From Roseibium aggregatum (GTDB taxonomy: Bacteria > Pseudomonadota > Alphaproteobacteria > Rhizobiales > Stappiaceae), in NCBI RefSeq assembly GCF_017309185.1, contig NZ_JAEKJZ010000003.1, positions 248,001 to 312,000 of the forward strand: a stretch of 64,000 bases of DNA, written 5' to 3'. The notes under the pieces are model-generated. The model was not told the origin of the DNA. It did not search any database and was given only the letters and a program-made list of their open reading frames with translations. The translations under genes and the position numbers were made by a program. Of this stretch, positions 1-8,969 are shown one piece after another (position 1 is the first letter of the stretch; each line of letters starts with the position of its first letter).

Positions 1-860
1 TCCATCGTGTAGGAAATGAACGAGCCGAGGGAGGCACCGGCGCCGGGAAGCACGCCGGCGACAAAACCGAGGAAGCTGGTGCGCAGCATGGTCGGGGTGC
101 AGGATTTCAGAAGCGACAGCGACGGCATCATCCGCCCGACGGAAACCTTGTGACCGCTGGCGTCCGACGCGCCGTGGCGGTGTTCCAGGAACAGGAACAC
201 CTCGGAAAGCGCGAACAGGCCGACAATGGCGACCAGGAAGTCGATGCCGTCGTAAAGATGGACCTCGCCGAAGGTAAAGCGCGGCACGCCGGTCTGTGTG
301 TCTACGCCGACGGTCGCGAGCCCGATGCCGAGAGCCGCTGCGAAGGCGGTCTTGGCCTGGTTGGTCGAGGCGATGCCACCGAGGGTGGCGAAGGCAAGCG
401 TGAAGAGGGCGAAATATTCCGCCGGACCGAACAGAAGCGCGATCTTGACGAGCTGCGGCGCCAGCAGGATCAGGCCCCAGGTCGCCAGAAAGGCGCCGAC
501 GAAGGAGGCGACGCCGGAGAGGGCAAGCGCTTCGCCCGCACGGCCGTTCTTCGCCATGGGATAACCGTCGAGGCAGGTCATCATGGCCGGTTCGTCGCCC
601 GGGATGTTCAAGAGGATCGACGAGATGCGGCCGCCGTACATGGCGCCGTAATAGACGGAGGTCAAAAGGATCAGTGATGGCGTTGCGCCGAGCCCGAGGG
701 TAAAGGCGAGCGGGATCAGGATCGCGACGCCATTGGAGGGGCCGAGACCGGGCAGGGCGCCCATCATGGTGCCGAGAAAACAGCCGAGCAGCGCCAGCAG
801 AAGATTTTGCCAGGTGAGCGCGATTGCGAAGCCGTCGGCCAGAGAAGACAGGGTTTCCAT
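1..860 (-). CDS. tctA: TctA-like large permease of a tripartite tricarboxylate transporter (partial)
   Basis: This is the large membrane subunit of a TTT transporter, which imports carboxylates with a secondary gradient and a periplasmic binding protein. The frame opens at an ATG at 858-860 and runs off the left edge without a stop, so about 286 N-terminal residues of a family usually near 500 aa are present. The translation is strongly hydrophobic. It carries the TctA N-terminal signature MGALPGLGPSNGVAILIPLA and a related glycine-rich stretch, FLGFVAGVLPGAGASLGSF, near the window edge; such paired motifs are typical of TctA. The gene lies 12 bp downstream of tctB on the same strand and is the last visible gene of tctC-tctB-tctA. 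Family assignment is firm; the substrate is unknown. Confidence 0.93.
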   Translation of the reverse strand, partial: METLSSLADGFAIALTWQNLLLALLGCFLGTMMGALPGLGPSNGVAILIPLAFTLGLGATPSLILLTSVYYGAMYGGRISSILLNIPGDEPAMMTCLDGYPMAKNGRAGEALALSGVASFVGAFLATWGLILLAPQLVKIALLFGPAEYFALFTLAFATLGGIASTNQAKTAFAAALGIGLATVGVDTQTGVPRFTFGEVHLYDGIDFLVAIVGLFALSEVFLFLEHRHGASDASGHKVSVGRMMPSLSLLKSCTPTMLRTSFLGFVAGVLPGAGASLGSFISYTM

Positions 861-872
861 GGAAGCGCTCCG

Positions 873-1304
873 TTAAAAGCCCAGGGGGCCCTTGGCCAGG
901 GACAGGCCGAGGACGAGGTGAAACACGGCGTAGATGCCCGCCGATGTCGCGCAGCCGGACACTACGGAGGAGATCGGAGCCGAGCCGAGACGCCAGGTCA
1001 GATAGGTGGCGGCGAGCGCCGTTGCGATCAGGAAGCCAAGCTCCGGCAGCAGGATCGCGTAGAGGATCATGACGGCGATGGCCGTGCCAACCTCCAGGAA
1101 GCGCATGAACGATGGCCAGTGCGGGGCCGCGTCCGGTTTGGCGATGATGGCCAGCGACGCCAGTCCGAGGACGGTCGCGATGATCAGGGGAAAGGCTTTC
1201 GGACCGACGGCGTCGGACAGGAAGCTTTCTTCAATGGTGAGAGCGGCCCAGGCATATCCGAGTGCGAGGAGAAGCCCGACCAGCCCAAAGATGCGGTCGC
1301 TCAT
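873..1304 (-). CDS. tctB: TctB-like small permease of a tripartite tricarboxylate transporter
   Basis: This 143-aa protein has four predicted membrane segments, near residues 5-25, 38-56, 72-98 and 112-135, which is the TctB layout. It starts MSDRIFGLVGLLLALGYAW, and the family motif DAVGPKAFPLIIA lies at about residues 31-43. TctB is the small integral membrane partner of TctA. The gene sits between tctC and tctA with short spacing to tctA. About 300 bp separate it from tctC, and that gap contains a perfect hairpin (1546-1580) that could lower expression of the membrane subunits relative to the binding protein. Confidence 0.92.
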   Translation of the reverse strand: MSDRIFGLVGLLLALGYAWAALTIEESFLSDAVGPKAFPLIIATVLGLASLAIIAKPDAAPHWPSFMRFLEVGTAIAVMILYAILLPELGFLIATALAATYLTWRLGSAPISSVVSGCATSAGIYAVFHLVLGLSLAKGPLGF

Positions 1305-1545
1305 GATGTCTTTCCTTCAAGCGGTCCTGCCGGAGACGGCAGCCGCAGGAAACAGGTGGTTCGGTGACGGTACCTTGCGGATGCCGCCCGGATTTTCGGC
1401 GCGCCACACCGCCTCTCTCCCGCCGGGGAAAGTCTCTTGCCGGCCCTGAAGCATGGGCGGCAGATGCCGGGTTCGAAGCCGTTCTTTTAAGGCTACGCAC
1501 CTCGAAAAGAGGGAGGTATGTGGGGCTATCAGCCTTGAAAAGGAG

Positions 1546-1580
1546 GGAGGGGCACAGGAAGCACAGACCCGTGCCCCTCC
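1546..1580 (-). terminator. Perfect 10-bp hairpin between tctC and tctB (attenuator or processing signal)
   Basis: GGAGGGGCAC at 1546-1555 pairs exactly with GTGCCCCTCC at 1571-1580 across a 15-nt loop. On the minus strand the stem starts 23 nt beyond the tctC stop and is followed by a pyrimidine-rich CTCCTTTTC tail. It may act as a partial terminator or a 3' stabiliser for tctC mRNA. The rest of the 1305-1602 gap shows no gene. Confidence 0.6.
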
Positions 1581-1602
1581 TGAAGAGATCGATGGGGCTG
1601 TT

Positions 1603-2592
1603 TTATTTAATGATACCGATCTCTTTGGAGATGTCCTGGATCTGCTGGACGGAAGCCGCCACGAACTGCTGGAACTCCTCGCCCTGAAGGTCGAGCGGAG
1701 CCAGGCCGTTGGCGGCCATGACGCCTTTCCATTCCTCGCTTGCGTAAAGCTCGGAGATCTTCGCGACCCAGGCATTGTAGGCGTCGTCGGACATGTTGCC
1801 CGGAGCGTAGAAACCGCGCCAGTTCGCACCGATGGCGTCCACACCCTGTTCCTTCGCCGTCGGGAAGTCGGCGAATTCGCCCGGCAGGCGGTCCGGTGCC
1901 AGAACCGCGATCACCTTGATGTCACCGCTGTCGACGAAGCCCTTGGCTTCGGAGATGTCGCCGGTGAAGGCCTGAACGGAGCCGGCCAGGAGCTGGGTGA
2001 CGGCTTCGCCGCCGCCATCGAAGGCGATGTATTTCACCGAACGCACATCGCCAATGCCATAGGCATTGGCCGCGATCAGGACCTTGAGGTGATCCCAGCC
2101 GCCAACCGCGGATCCGCCGGCGACCGAAACGGAGCTCGGGTCGGCCTTGATCTGGTCGAGCAGCTCGGGAAGCGTGTTGACCGGGCTGTCGGCGGCGACC
2201 GCGATCACGCCGTAGTCCGCGCCGATCGAGGCGAGCCAGCGGACCTGATCCATGGTGTTGCCCGGATAGGCGCCCTGGGCCAGACGGGTCGCGGTGGCGG
2301 ACGAGGCTGCCACGATAAGGTCGTTGTCGTCGCCGCGCTTGTTGACGACTTCGGCGAATGCCACGCCGCCGCCGCCGCCGGCCAGGTTGACCACCTGCAT
2401 GGTCTTGTCGAGAAGTTTGAGATCCTGAAGGGATTTGCCCACCTGACGGCAGGTGAAGTCCCATCCGCCGCCCGGGTTCGCGGGCGCGATGCATTCCGGA
2501 TTTTCCGGCTGGAAGTCGGCGGCGCTGACGCCGAGAGCGGACGCGCCAAGGAATGCGGCCGCCAGAAGAAGGCGGGACGGTGTGAATGCCAT
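1603..2592 (-). CDS. tctC: TctC-like periplasmic substrate-binding protein of a TTT transporter
   Basis: This 329-aa secreted protein captures a carboxylate in the periplasm and hands it to TctBA. The start is the ATG at 2590-2592, which gives MAFTPSRLLLAAAFLGASAL followed by an A-rich cleavage region (GVSA-A). It is preceded by GGAGG 8 nt upstream; the longer in-frame extension would put 29 non-signal residues in front. The TctC/Bug hallmark appears as ECIAPANPGGGWDFTCRQVG at about residues 26-45, where the PGGGWD motif contacts ligand. It is the first gene of the minus-strand tctCBA operon and is divergent from tctDE, its probable regulators. The two cysteines around the PGGG motif could form a disulphide. 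The substrate cannot be read from sequence; citrate, tricarballylate and other dicarboxylates are all possible. Confidence 0.93.
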   Translation of the reverse strand: MAFTPSRLLLAAAFLGASALGVSAADFQPENPECIAPANPGGGWDFTCRQVGKSLQDLKLLDKTMQVVNLAGGGGGVAFAEVVNKRGDDNDLIVAASSATATRLAQGAYPGNTMDQVRWLASIGADYGVIAVAADSPVNTLPELLDQIKADPSSVSVAGGSAVGGWDHLKVLIAANAYGIGDVRSVKYIAFDGGGEAVTQLLAGSVQAFTGDISEAKGFVDSGDIKVIAVLAPDRLPGEFADFPTAKEQGVDAIGANWRGFYAPGNMSDDAYNAWVAKISELYASEEWKGVMAANGLAPLDLQGEEFQQFVAASVQQIQDISKEIGIIK

Positions 2593-3171
2593 GAATTTTC
2601 CTCCACTAGAACCGGCCTGGCCGGCCGGTGAATTTTTGCTCCGCGCTCGGTCTTTGTTCAAACGCGGATGTTCACACACTAGCGCCGAACCCTGTCGTTA
2701 ACCTGTCACCCAGATAGACGGATGTTCAATCGGTTCTGAAGCGGAAGAGCATCGTGCATTCTTTCGGACGAACGATGCTCTTGCGTCAGATTACTTGCGT
2801 GCAGCGTAAAGGCCGGGCAAGACAGGTCGCCGGGAGCTCCGGCAACAAGCAAAGCCGAGGTTTCATTTGCGGCGGGAAGTTAACCTCTTTCGGTCTAGAC
2901 GCGTGAAAACTTCGGTTTCGTCTTCCCGGACACAGCAGAGCGGAGATCGGGGGTCGGAAGGGGCCCGCTTTCTCAATGTGGTATTGTTTGATAAATCAGA
3001 TGCTTGTGGCTCTCCGATCCCGGCTCGGCGCTGACACCGGGCCGGAATGACGACCGATATGCGTTGCCTGTGACCTCATCGTTCAGGTTATGTAGAGGTC
3101 TCCAATGGGAGAGCGCTTTCCGAAACGGATCGTCCTTCGCTCTAGAAGGACAGGGGGAGGAGTACCGATTT
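2593..3171. promoter_or_regulatory. Divergent control region between tctCBA and tctDE
   Basis: About 580 bp with no convincing gene. It must hold the promoters of both tctC (leftward) and tctD (rightward). The only clear element is the inverted repeat at 2745-2782. The tctD ribosome-binding site (GGGGGAGGAG) is at its right edge. No confident -10/-35 pair was assigned. Confidence 0.6.
2745..2782. repeat. Perfect 11-bp inverted repeat upstream of tctC
   Basis: AAGAGCATCGT at 2745-2755 is the exact reverse complement of ACGATGCTCTT at 2772-2782, with 16 nt between. It lies about 150 bp upstream of tctC and 390 bp upstream of tctD. It could be a regulator site, a terminator-like stem in the tctC leader, or a dispersed chromosomal repeat. 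I saw no second copy in the window. Confidence 0.55.
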
Positions 3172-3843
3172 TTGCGCCTGTTGCTCGTTGAAGACACTTT
3201 CGACATGGCGGAAGCGATCGTGATCCGGCTGGAGCGCTCTGGCATCGCCTGCGATCTGGCAAGGACGCTGGCGCAGGCCCGCGAGACCCTGAATGTCCAG
3301 CGCTACGACGTGATCGTCCTCGATATCAATCTGCCGGACGGGCTCGGCACGGAACTCCTGAAAGAGATGCGCGCGCGCGGAGACCGCACGCCGGTTCTGG
3401 TGCTGACGGCTGAGTTCTCCGTGGACGACAGGGTGTCGACCCTGAATTCCGGTGCCGACGACTATCTGGTCAAACCGTTCGACCAGCGGGAACTGGAGGC
3501 GCGTATCCGGGCGCTGTTCCGGCGGGAGCAGGGCGACAAGGCGGAGGAGATCGTGCTTGGCAATCTGACGTTCAATCCGTCCGCCCGCGTCGTGCGTCTC
3601 GACGACAGTCCGATCAATCTGACCCGGCGCGAATTCTCGCTGTTTGAACTTCTGGTCCGCAACCGGGGCAGGACGGTGAGCAAGGAACGCCTGTTCGAAG
3701 GCATTTTCAGCTTTCAGGACACGGATGTCAGCATGAATGCCCTTGAACTCTATATCGCTCGCCTGCGGAAGAAGCTCGGGGGATCGTCGATCCGGATCGA
3801 AACCCAGAGAGGGCTTGGCTACAAGCTGGAAGTCGATGCCTGA
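3172..3843 (+). CDS. tctD: TctD-like OmpR-family response regulator
   Basis: This 223-aa regulator has a receiver domain at residues 1-115 and a winged-helix OmpR DNA-binding domain at about 130-222. The start chosen is the TTG at 3172, giving MRLLLVEDTFDMAEA, the normal receiver N-terminus. A GGGGGAGGAG ribosome-binding site lies about 9 nt upstream, and earlier in-frame starts would add a non-conserved leader. The phosphoacceptor Asp is in VLDINLPD and the conserved Lys in YLVKPFD. The C-terminus has the winged-helix ending RGLGYKLEVDA. It overlaps the kinase gene by 8 bp and faces tctCBA, so it probably activates carboxylate uptake when phosphorylated by TctE. Confidence 0.93.
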   Translation: MRLLLVEDTFDMAEAIVIRLERSGIACDLARTLAQARETLNVQRYDVIVLDINLPDGLGTELLKEMRARGDRTPVLVLTAEFSVDDRVSTLNSGADDYLVKPFDQRELEARIRALFRREQGDKAEEIVLGNLTFNPSARVVRLDDSPINLTRREFSLFELLVRNRGRTVSKERLFEGIFSFQDTDVSMNALELYIARLRKKLGGSSIRIETQRGLGYKLEVDA

Positions 3844-5233
3844 GTTTTTCCGCAGGCTGGCGAACACCTCGCTGACGGCCCGCGTCGCGCTGGGTATTGC
3901 GCTGCTTCTGGTCATGGGAGGGGTCTTCGTTTCCATCGCGGCCTTTGCCTACGGACGGGAAGCGGCCCGCAGCGCCTACGACCGGCTGCTGCTTGGAGCG
4001 GCGAACGACATCGCTTCGGCGATCGCGGTTCAAGACGGCGCACCGGTGATCGAGCTGCCGGTCTCCGCGTTCGAACTGCTGGCCTTCGCGCCGGACGACC
4101 GGATCGGCTACCGGTTGATCGGTCCGGGCGGGAAAACCCTGACAGGCTACGACGAGATCGTGCTGCCTGCCGGGCGGAGGGAAATCGGGGACGGGTTTTT
4201 CGACGGCACGTTCTTCGGCGAGCCAGCCCGCTTTGCCGTCGTGTCCCGGCGGTTCGCCGAGCGGACGCTGAACGGCACCGTCAAGGTGGTGGTCGGGCAA
4301 ACGCTGCTTGCCCGCAACGAAATGGCTTTGGACATCACGCGCAAGGCGCTTTACGTGCTGGTCGCCTCCGGTTTTGCGATGGTGCTGCTGGCGGCAATCG
4401 TCGTCCGCTCGGTGCTTAGGCCGCTTGAAAGCATCGCCGGCGGTCTGTCCATGCGCGATCCCCACGACCTGACGCCGATCGACACCAGCGTGCCGAAGGA
4501 AACCACCGTCATGATCAGCGCTCTCAACGGGTTCATGGCGCGGCTCGACCGGCAGATGAATTCCATGCGCCACCTGATCTCCGATACAGCCCATCAGCTC
4601 AGAACCCCGGTTGCCGCCTTGCGGGCGCAGGCGGATCTCTTTTCCGATGAGACGGATCCCGCGCGGAAGGACCAGATCGCAGGACGCATCCGGACCCGCT
4701 CGGAAAGCCTCGGCCGGCTTCTCGACCAGATGCTGAGCCAGGCCCTTGTCATCCACCGGGGCGAAAGCGTCCGCCGGGAAAAAGTGGACCTGCGCGACAT
4801 TGCGCTCGACGTTTTCGAGGAGGGGGATCACGCCGTGCTGACCCCGGAAGTGGAGGTGTCGCTCGATCTCGGCGAGGAGCCCGTCATTGTTCTGGCAGAC
4901 GGACCGTCGTTGAAGGAAGCGGTCAAGAACTTCCTGAGTAACGCCGTCACCCATGGCCGTTCACCGGTCCGGATCGGGGCGGCACTGAACGGCGGCAAGG
5001 CGGAGATTTTCGTGGAGGACGCCGGCAAAGGGCCGGATGAGGCGGTGATGGCGAAACTGGGCAGCCGGTTCGCAAGAGGAAGTGTGTCCCGTTCGTCAAG
5101 CGCCGGTCTGGGTCTCGCGATCGCTCATGCGGTGGGAGACGCGTTCGGTGGAAAGCTGGTTCTGCAAAAGGGGCCGGAGACCGGTTTCAAGGCCGCGCTT
5201 GTTTTTGAGCCGGCCGGGGAGGCCGCGACATGA
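3836..5233 (+). CDS. tctE: TctE-like sensor histidine kinase
   Basis: This 465-aa inner-membrane kinase has TM1 at about residues 15-38, a periplasmic sensor loop of roughly 130 residues (2CSK_N type), TM2 at about 170-192, and HAMP. The dimerisation helix carries the phosphorylated His near residue 250 (DTAHQLRTPV). The ATP-binding domain shows the N box (NFLSNAVTHG, about 363), the G1 region (DAGKGPDEA) and the G2 box (GLGLAIAHAVGD, about 424). The ATG at 3836 overlaps the tctD stop by 8 bp, giving translational coupling, and its own stop overlaps the next gene by 4 bp. It should phosphorylate TctD. The downstream binding protein may present ligand to its periplasmic loop. Confidence 0.93.
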   Translation: MPEFFRRLANTSLTARVALGIALLLVMGGVFVSIAAFAYGREAARSAYDRLLLGAANDIASAIAVQDGAPVIELPVSAFELLAFAPDDRIGYRLIGPGGKTLTGYDEIVLPAGRREIGDGFFDGTFFGEPARFAVVSRRFAERTLNGTVKVVVGQTLLARNEMALDITRKALYVLVASGFAMVLLAAIVVRSVLRPLESIAGGLSMRDPHDLTPIDTSVPKETTVMISALNGFMARLDRQMNSMRHLISDTAHQLRTPVAALRAQADLFSDETDPARKDQIAGRIRTRSESLGRLLDQMLSQALVIHRGESVRREKVDLRDIALDVFEEGDHAVLTPEVEVSLDLGEEPVIVLADGPSLKEAVKNFLSNAVTHGRSPVRIGAALNGGKAEIFVEDAGKGPDEAVMAKLGSRFARGSVSRSSSAGLGLAIAHAVGDAFGGKLVLQKGPETGFKAALVFEPAGEAAT

Positions 5234-6312
5234 CCGGTGCCTCTATTCTGCGCGCGCTTGTGGCGGCCCTGGCGGTTGCGGTGCCCGTTTCCTGCTTCAC
5301 CTCCACGGGTTGGGGGCAGGAGTTGGTCGAGGATTTCGGAGCCGAAGACGTGGACCGGGTCATGGTGCTGCGCTCGACCACCGACATTTCGGTTTTCGGG
5401 CCCGTGGTGGACGCATTCCTGCAGCTCCGGCCGGACCTGAAAATCCGCTACGAGCAGTGGGGTTCGAACGCGCTCTACCGGATATCGCGGCAGGACTGCC
5501 GGGATGCGTCGTCCGGGGCGGATGTGGTGATCAGCTCCGGCGTGCATCAGATGGTCCAGCTGGTCAACGAGCGCTGCGCCTCGCGCTACAGGTCCCGTTT
5601 GACGGAGCAACTGCCGGAGGCGCTCAGATGGCGCGACGAGCTTTGGGGGATCACACGCGAACCGGCTGTGATCGTCTATAACCGGGAGCTGGTTCCGGAA
5701 ATCGATGTGCCGCGCACCCGCTTCGATCTGCTGGACCTGCTGCGCCCTTCCGGCACGCCCTATGCAAAGCGGGTCGCGACCTATGACATCGAAGAGTCGG
5801 GTCTCGGCTACCTGTTCGCCTTCGCCGATTTCCAGGAAGCCTCGACCTTCGGTGCGCTTCAGGAGTCCTTCGGACGTACCGAGGCGGTTTCCACCTGCTG
5901 TTCCGCGGATATCATCCGCGGCGTCGCGGAGGGACGTTACCTGATCGCCTATAATGTTCTGGGCTCCTACGCGCAGGCCTACCGGCAACAGGACGACCGG
6001 ATCGGCATTGTGCTGCCCTCCGACTACACGCTGGTTCTGGCGCGCGCGCTGATGATCCCGATAGCGGCGCGCAACGAGGCGGCAGCCGATGCCTTTCTCG
6101 ACTTCCTCCTGTCTTCGGAAGGAACGTTTGCGCTGCGCAAGGCCCTCCTGATCAGCCCCTTGCTGGAAGTCGAGGACGGCGGTGAAGCGGAAACGCTCAG
6201 TCCAACCGCGCTCAGGCCTATCGGCCTCTCGCCGTCTCTGATGGTCGCGCTCGATGCCATGACGCGCGAGACCTTTCTGAGGCGCTGGCGGGCGACCTTT
6301 CCGGGGCCTTGA
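5230..6312 (+). CDS. Periplasmic substrate-binding protein coupled to tctDE
   Basis: This 360-aa protein resembles iron(III)/2-aminoethylphosphonate-type ABC binding proteins (SBP_bac_8/11 fold). It has a signal peptide at residues 1 to about 30, then VMVLRSTTDISVFGPVVDAF, the usual first strand and helix of this fold, and later GITREPAVIVYNRELV. It contains several cysteines (DCRD, NERCAS, STCCSAD), more than is usual for the family. Its ATG overlaps the tctE stop (ATGA), yet no ABC permease or ATPase follows. I infer a dedicated sensing partner of the TctE periplasmic domain rather than a transport subunit. A solitary binding protein for an unlinked transporter is the alternative. Its stop is 12 bp from the convergent phosphoesterase gene. 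Confidence 0.8.
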   Translation: MTGASILRALVAALAVAVPVSCFTSTGWGQELVEDFGAEDVDRVMVLRSTTDISVFGPVVDAFLQLRPDLKIRYEQWGSNALYRISRQDCRDASSGADVVISSGVHQMVQLVNERCASRYRSRLTEQLPEALRWRDELWGITREPAVIVYNRELVPEIDVPRTRFDLLDLLRPSGTPYAKRVATYDIEESGLGYLFAFADFQEASTFGALQESFGRTEAVSTCCSADIIRGVAEGRYLIAYNVLGSYAQAYRQQDDRIGIVLPSDYTLVLARALMIPIAARNEAAADAFLDFLLSSEGTFALRKALLISPLLEVEDGGEAETLSPTALRPIGLSPSLMVALDAMTRETFLRRWRATFPGP

Positions 6313-6324
6313 GGGGCAGCAGAG

Positions 6325-7137
6325 TCAGCGGACACCCAGAAAGGGATAGGGGCCGGGGAAGGAGCCGACGGGGATCAGGTGGCTGAGGAAGCGTCCACCG
6401 CGCCATTCATGCAGCATCATGCCGCCAGGTTCGACGGTCAGGCTGTTTCCGGCGTCGCTTCGCTGGTCCAGCGTGACCGCATGCGACGTGCCCTGGCAGA
6501 TCTGGCAGAACCGGCCGGCGAACAGCCCGGCGATGGAGCGGTGAACATGGCCGCAGATCAGGCGGATCTCGCCGGAATATCCGGCCAGCGCATCTTCAAG
6601 CTCGTTCGCGTTCCTCAGATTTTGGGCGTCCATCGCCTGAATGCCTGTGGCGAAAGGCGGGTGATGCAGGGCGATGATGACCGGCTTGCCGTTCAGTTCG
6701 ACCAATTGTCCTGACAGCCAGGCGAGGGTGTCCGGCGCTAAGGTGCCGTAGGCTTGACCTTCTTCCAGGCTGTCGAGGCCGACGACGGCGAAGTCTTCGA
6801 AGTCGGTCTGCCAGTTCACGTCTCCCTGCCGGGACATCCACCCGGTTGTTTCAAAGGCCGACCGCATCGGGCCGCGCCGGTCGTGATTGCCAGGAACGGC
6901 CCTGAAGGGAAGTTCGAGATCCGCCATGATCTCGAGAAATCTGCCATATTCGGCATCGGAACCGTGCTCGGTCAGGTCGCCGGTCACGATCACAAGATCG
7001 ATAGGACCAGCCTGCGCCCGCAGACGATTGATGGTGGCGACGGTTTCCGACAGAGCGGCGGCGGTGTCGACTTTGTCGTAGGCGAGGTCTCCGTGCGGGA
7101 CGATATGGGTGTCGGAGATCTGAAGTATCTTGGTCAT
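6325..7137 (-). CDS. Class III cyclic-nucleotide / glycerophosphodiester phosphodiesterase (metallophosphoesterase)
   Basis: This 270-aa cytoplasmic binuclear metallophosphoesterase of the CpdA/GpdQ type has all metal-binding blocks: D9 and H11 in ISDTH, D54 in GDLTEHG, GNHDRR at 83-88, HH at 158-159, and GHVHRS at 196-201. It overlaps the ABC ATPase stop by 4 bp (ATGA), so it is the last gene of the LacI-controlled operon. That position suggests it hydrolyses the imported compound, for example a glycerophosphodiester or other phosphodiester. A cAMP phosphodiesterase role is possible from sequence alone but less likely from context. Confidence 0.88.
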   Translation of the reverse strand: MTKILQISDTHIVPHGDLAYDKVDTAAALSETVATINRLRAQAGPIDLVIVTGDLTEHGSDAEYGRFLEIMADLELPFRAVPGNHDRRGPMRSAFETTGWMSRQGDVNWQTDFEDFAVVGLDSLEEGQAYGTLAPDTLAWLSGQLVELNGKPVIIALHHPPFATGIQAMDAQNLRNANELEDALAGYSGEIRLICGHVHRSIAGLFAGRFCQICQGTSHAVTLDQRSDAGNSLTVEPGGMMLHEWRGGRFLSHLIPVGSFPGPYPFLGVR

Positions 7138-8177
7138 TTCGGTCCAGAGGGTTGGTCGGAGAGGTAAAGGAGATCGGAAGGGGAAATGCTCAGGCGGACC
7201 GTGTCGCCACTTTTCGGAGCGGTCTTGCCGGGATGGTGAGCCTGCAGAAGCGCTCCGTCTGAGAGAACGTCCCGGATAGCGAGGCGGTAATGGCCGCCGG
7301 AAAAGACGGCCGTTTCGACGACCCCTGCCAATGACCCTTCCGGATCGAGGCGGATGCTTTCCGCGCGGACATAGACCTCTTTGTTTGCTGAATTTTCGGC
7401 AAGCTCGAGCCGACCGCCCTTCAGTATCAGGGCGCCGTTGTCCCGTTCACCGGTCAGCGGAATGGCGTTGCCGATGAAGCGGGCAACGAAGGCGGAGGCC
7501 GGTGCATGATAGAGGTCTTCCGGAGCTCCGACCTGCTGAAGCTCTCCCTCCGACATGACGGCGATACGGTCGGCGATGGCAAGGGCTTCGGCCTGATCGT
7601 GGGTCACGAAAACCGCGGTGATCCTGAACTGGCGCAGCATGGCGGCGAGCTCGTCGCGCAAGCTGTCGCGCAAGGCCGCGTCGAGGGCGGAGAGCGGTTC
7701 GTCGAGCAGCAGGATTTTCGGCCGGGGCGCGACCGCACGGGCAAGCGCGACCCTTTGCTGCTGACCTCCGGACAGGGCCTGGACCGGCCTGTCCGCATAG
7801 TCGGCGAGACGGCATAGCTGAAGCACTTCGTCCACTCGCCGGTCCCGTTCGGCCTTCGGCACGTGTCGAACCTTAAGCCCGTAACCGACATTTGCGCGCA
7901 CGCTCATGTTCGGGAAGAGTGCATAGGACTGGAACACCATTCCGACGTTGCGTCGCTCCACGGCAAGGCCGGTCACGTCGGTCTCGCCGAAAAAGACCCG
8001 GCTGCCGGCATCCGGCTGTTCCAGGCCGGCGATGATGCGCAGCAAGGTGGTCTTGCCGCAGCCGGAAGGGCCGAGCAGAGACAGGATCTCGCCCTCACCG
8101 ACAGTAAGGTCGGTCGGGAGCAGGGCGCGCGTGCCGTCCGGAAAGGTCTTGGCGGTGTTTTTTACGGTCAGGGTCAT
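7134..8177 (-). CDS. ABC transporter ATP-binding protein (spermidine/putrescine/AEP type)
   Basis: This 347-aa ATPase has Walker A GPSGCGKTT at 36-44, the Q loop in VFQSYALFPN, signature LSGGQQQRVALARA from 135, Walker B ILLLDEPLSALD at about 155-166 and the switch His in VFVTHDQAEA. A C-terminal TOBE-like regulatory domain occupies about 240-345. The start is the ATG at 8175-8177, overlapping the upstream permease stop as TAATG. Family features match the PotA/FbpC/PhnT group. It works with the two permeases immediately upstream and the binding protein at 9839-10834. Confidence 0.92.
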   Translation of the reverse strand: MTLTVKNTAKTFPDGTRALLPTDLTVGEGEILSLLGPSGCGKTTLLRIIAGLEQPDAGSRVFFGETDVTGLAVERRNVGMVFQSYALFPNMSVRANVGYGLKVRHVPKAERDRRVDEVLQLCRLADYADRPVQALSGGQQQRVALARAVAPRPKILLLDEPLSALDAALRDSLRDELAAMLRQFRITAVFVTHDQAEALAIADRIAVMSEGELQQVGAPEDLYHAPASAFVARFIGNAIPLTGERDNGALILKGGRLELAENSANKEVYVRAESIRLDPEGSLAGVVETAVFSGGHYRLAIRDVLSDGALLQAHHPGKTAPKSGDTVRLSISPSDLLYLSDQPSGPK

Positions 8178-8968
8178 TATTGCGCGATCCTTTGCGCTCT
8201 CGCCGTGGCCCATTGCATCGCCATCAGAAGCGGCACGATCATCACGAAGAAGATCAGCGTATAGGCGGAGGCGACTTCCAGACGCATGGAGGCGTAACTG
8301 TCGGCGAGGCCGACGGGCAGGGTCTTCAGATAGGGCGTGTGCAGCATCCAGGTGAGGTTGAATTCGCCGATGGACAGCGTCACGACGGTGAGCGCCCCGG
8401 CGAGAATGCCGGGCATGGCGTTTGGCACGATGATGGTCCAGAATCGGGTCGGCGCGGTTGCCCCGAGGGTGGCGGCGCTCTCTTCCAGGGTCTTGAAATC
8501 CATCGCCATCAGAACCGCGAGCACGGAGCGGACCATGAACGGCAGGGTGTAAAGCACATGGCCGACGAGAATGAAGGTCCAGGAGGTCCGGAAGCCGGTC
8601 ACGGTGCCGTAGAGTTGCAGAAGCGCGAGCGCCAGCGCGAGGCCTGGAACCGCGAGCGGCAGGGAAATGAACTCTTCCAGCACCCGCGAAAGCCGGCCCG
8701 GGTTCCGGGCAAGGGCATAGGCAGCCGGCACGCCGATAACGAGCGTGACGACAAGACACGAAACGGCCAGCCAGAGCGACAGGAAGATGCTGTCCGCGTA
8801 GAGCTCCCAGACCCTTGTGATCCATTTCAGGGTCAGGCCGGAAGAGAGGCCGCGGAAATAGCTGACCGTCAGTCCCGCCAGGATCGACTGTATCGCGGGC
8901 ACGATCAGAAAGGCCGCGGTCAGCAGGGTGACGGCAAGCTGCAGCCACCAGGAGAAGGACCGGTTCAT
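8177..8968 (-). CDS. ABC transporter permease (second membrane subunit)
   Basis: This 263-aa integral membrane protein has six predicted helices and the EAA loop typical of binding-protein-dependent permeases (EESAATLGATAPTRFWTIIV, at about residues 165-185). The start ATG at 8966-8968 follows a GGGAGGG ribosome-binding site, and only 1 nt separates it from the preceding permease stop. It resembles PotC/PhnV-type permeases. It is the partner of the permease at 8970-9773. Confidence 0.9.
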   Translation of the reverse strand: MNRSFSWWLQLAVTLLTAAFLIVPAIQSILAGLTVSYFRGLSSGLTLKWITRVWELYADSIFLSLWLAVSCLVVTLVIGVPAAYALARNPGRLSRVLEEFISLPLAVPGLALALALLQLYGTVTGFRTSWTFILVGHVLYTLPFMVRSVLAVLMAMDFKTLEESAATLGATAPTRFWTIIVPNAMPGILAGALTVVTLSIGEFNLTWMLHTPYLKTLPVGLADSYASMRLEVASAYTLIFFVMIVPLLMAMQWATARAQRIAQ

Positions 8969-8969
8969 C

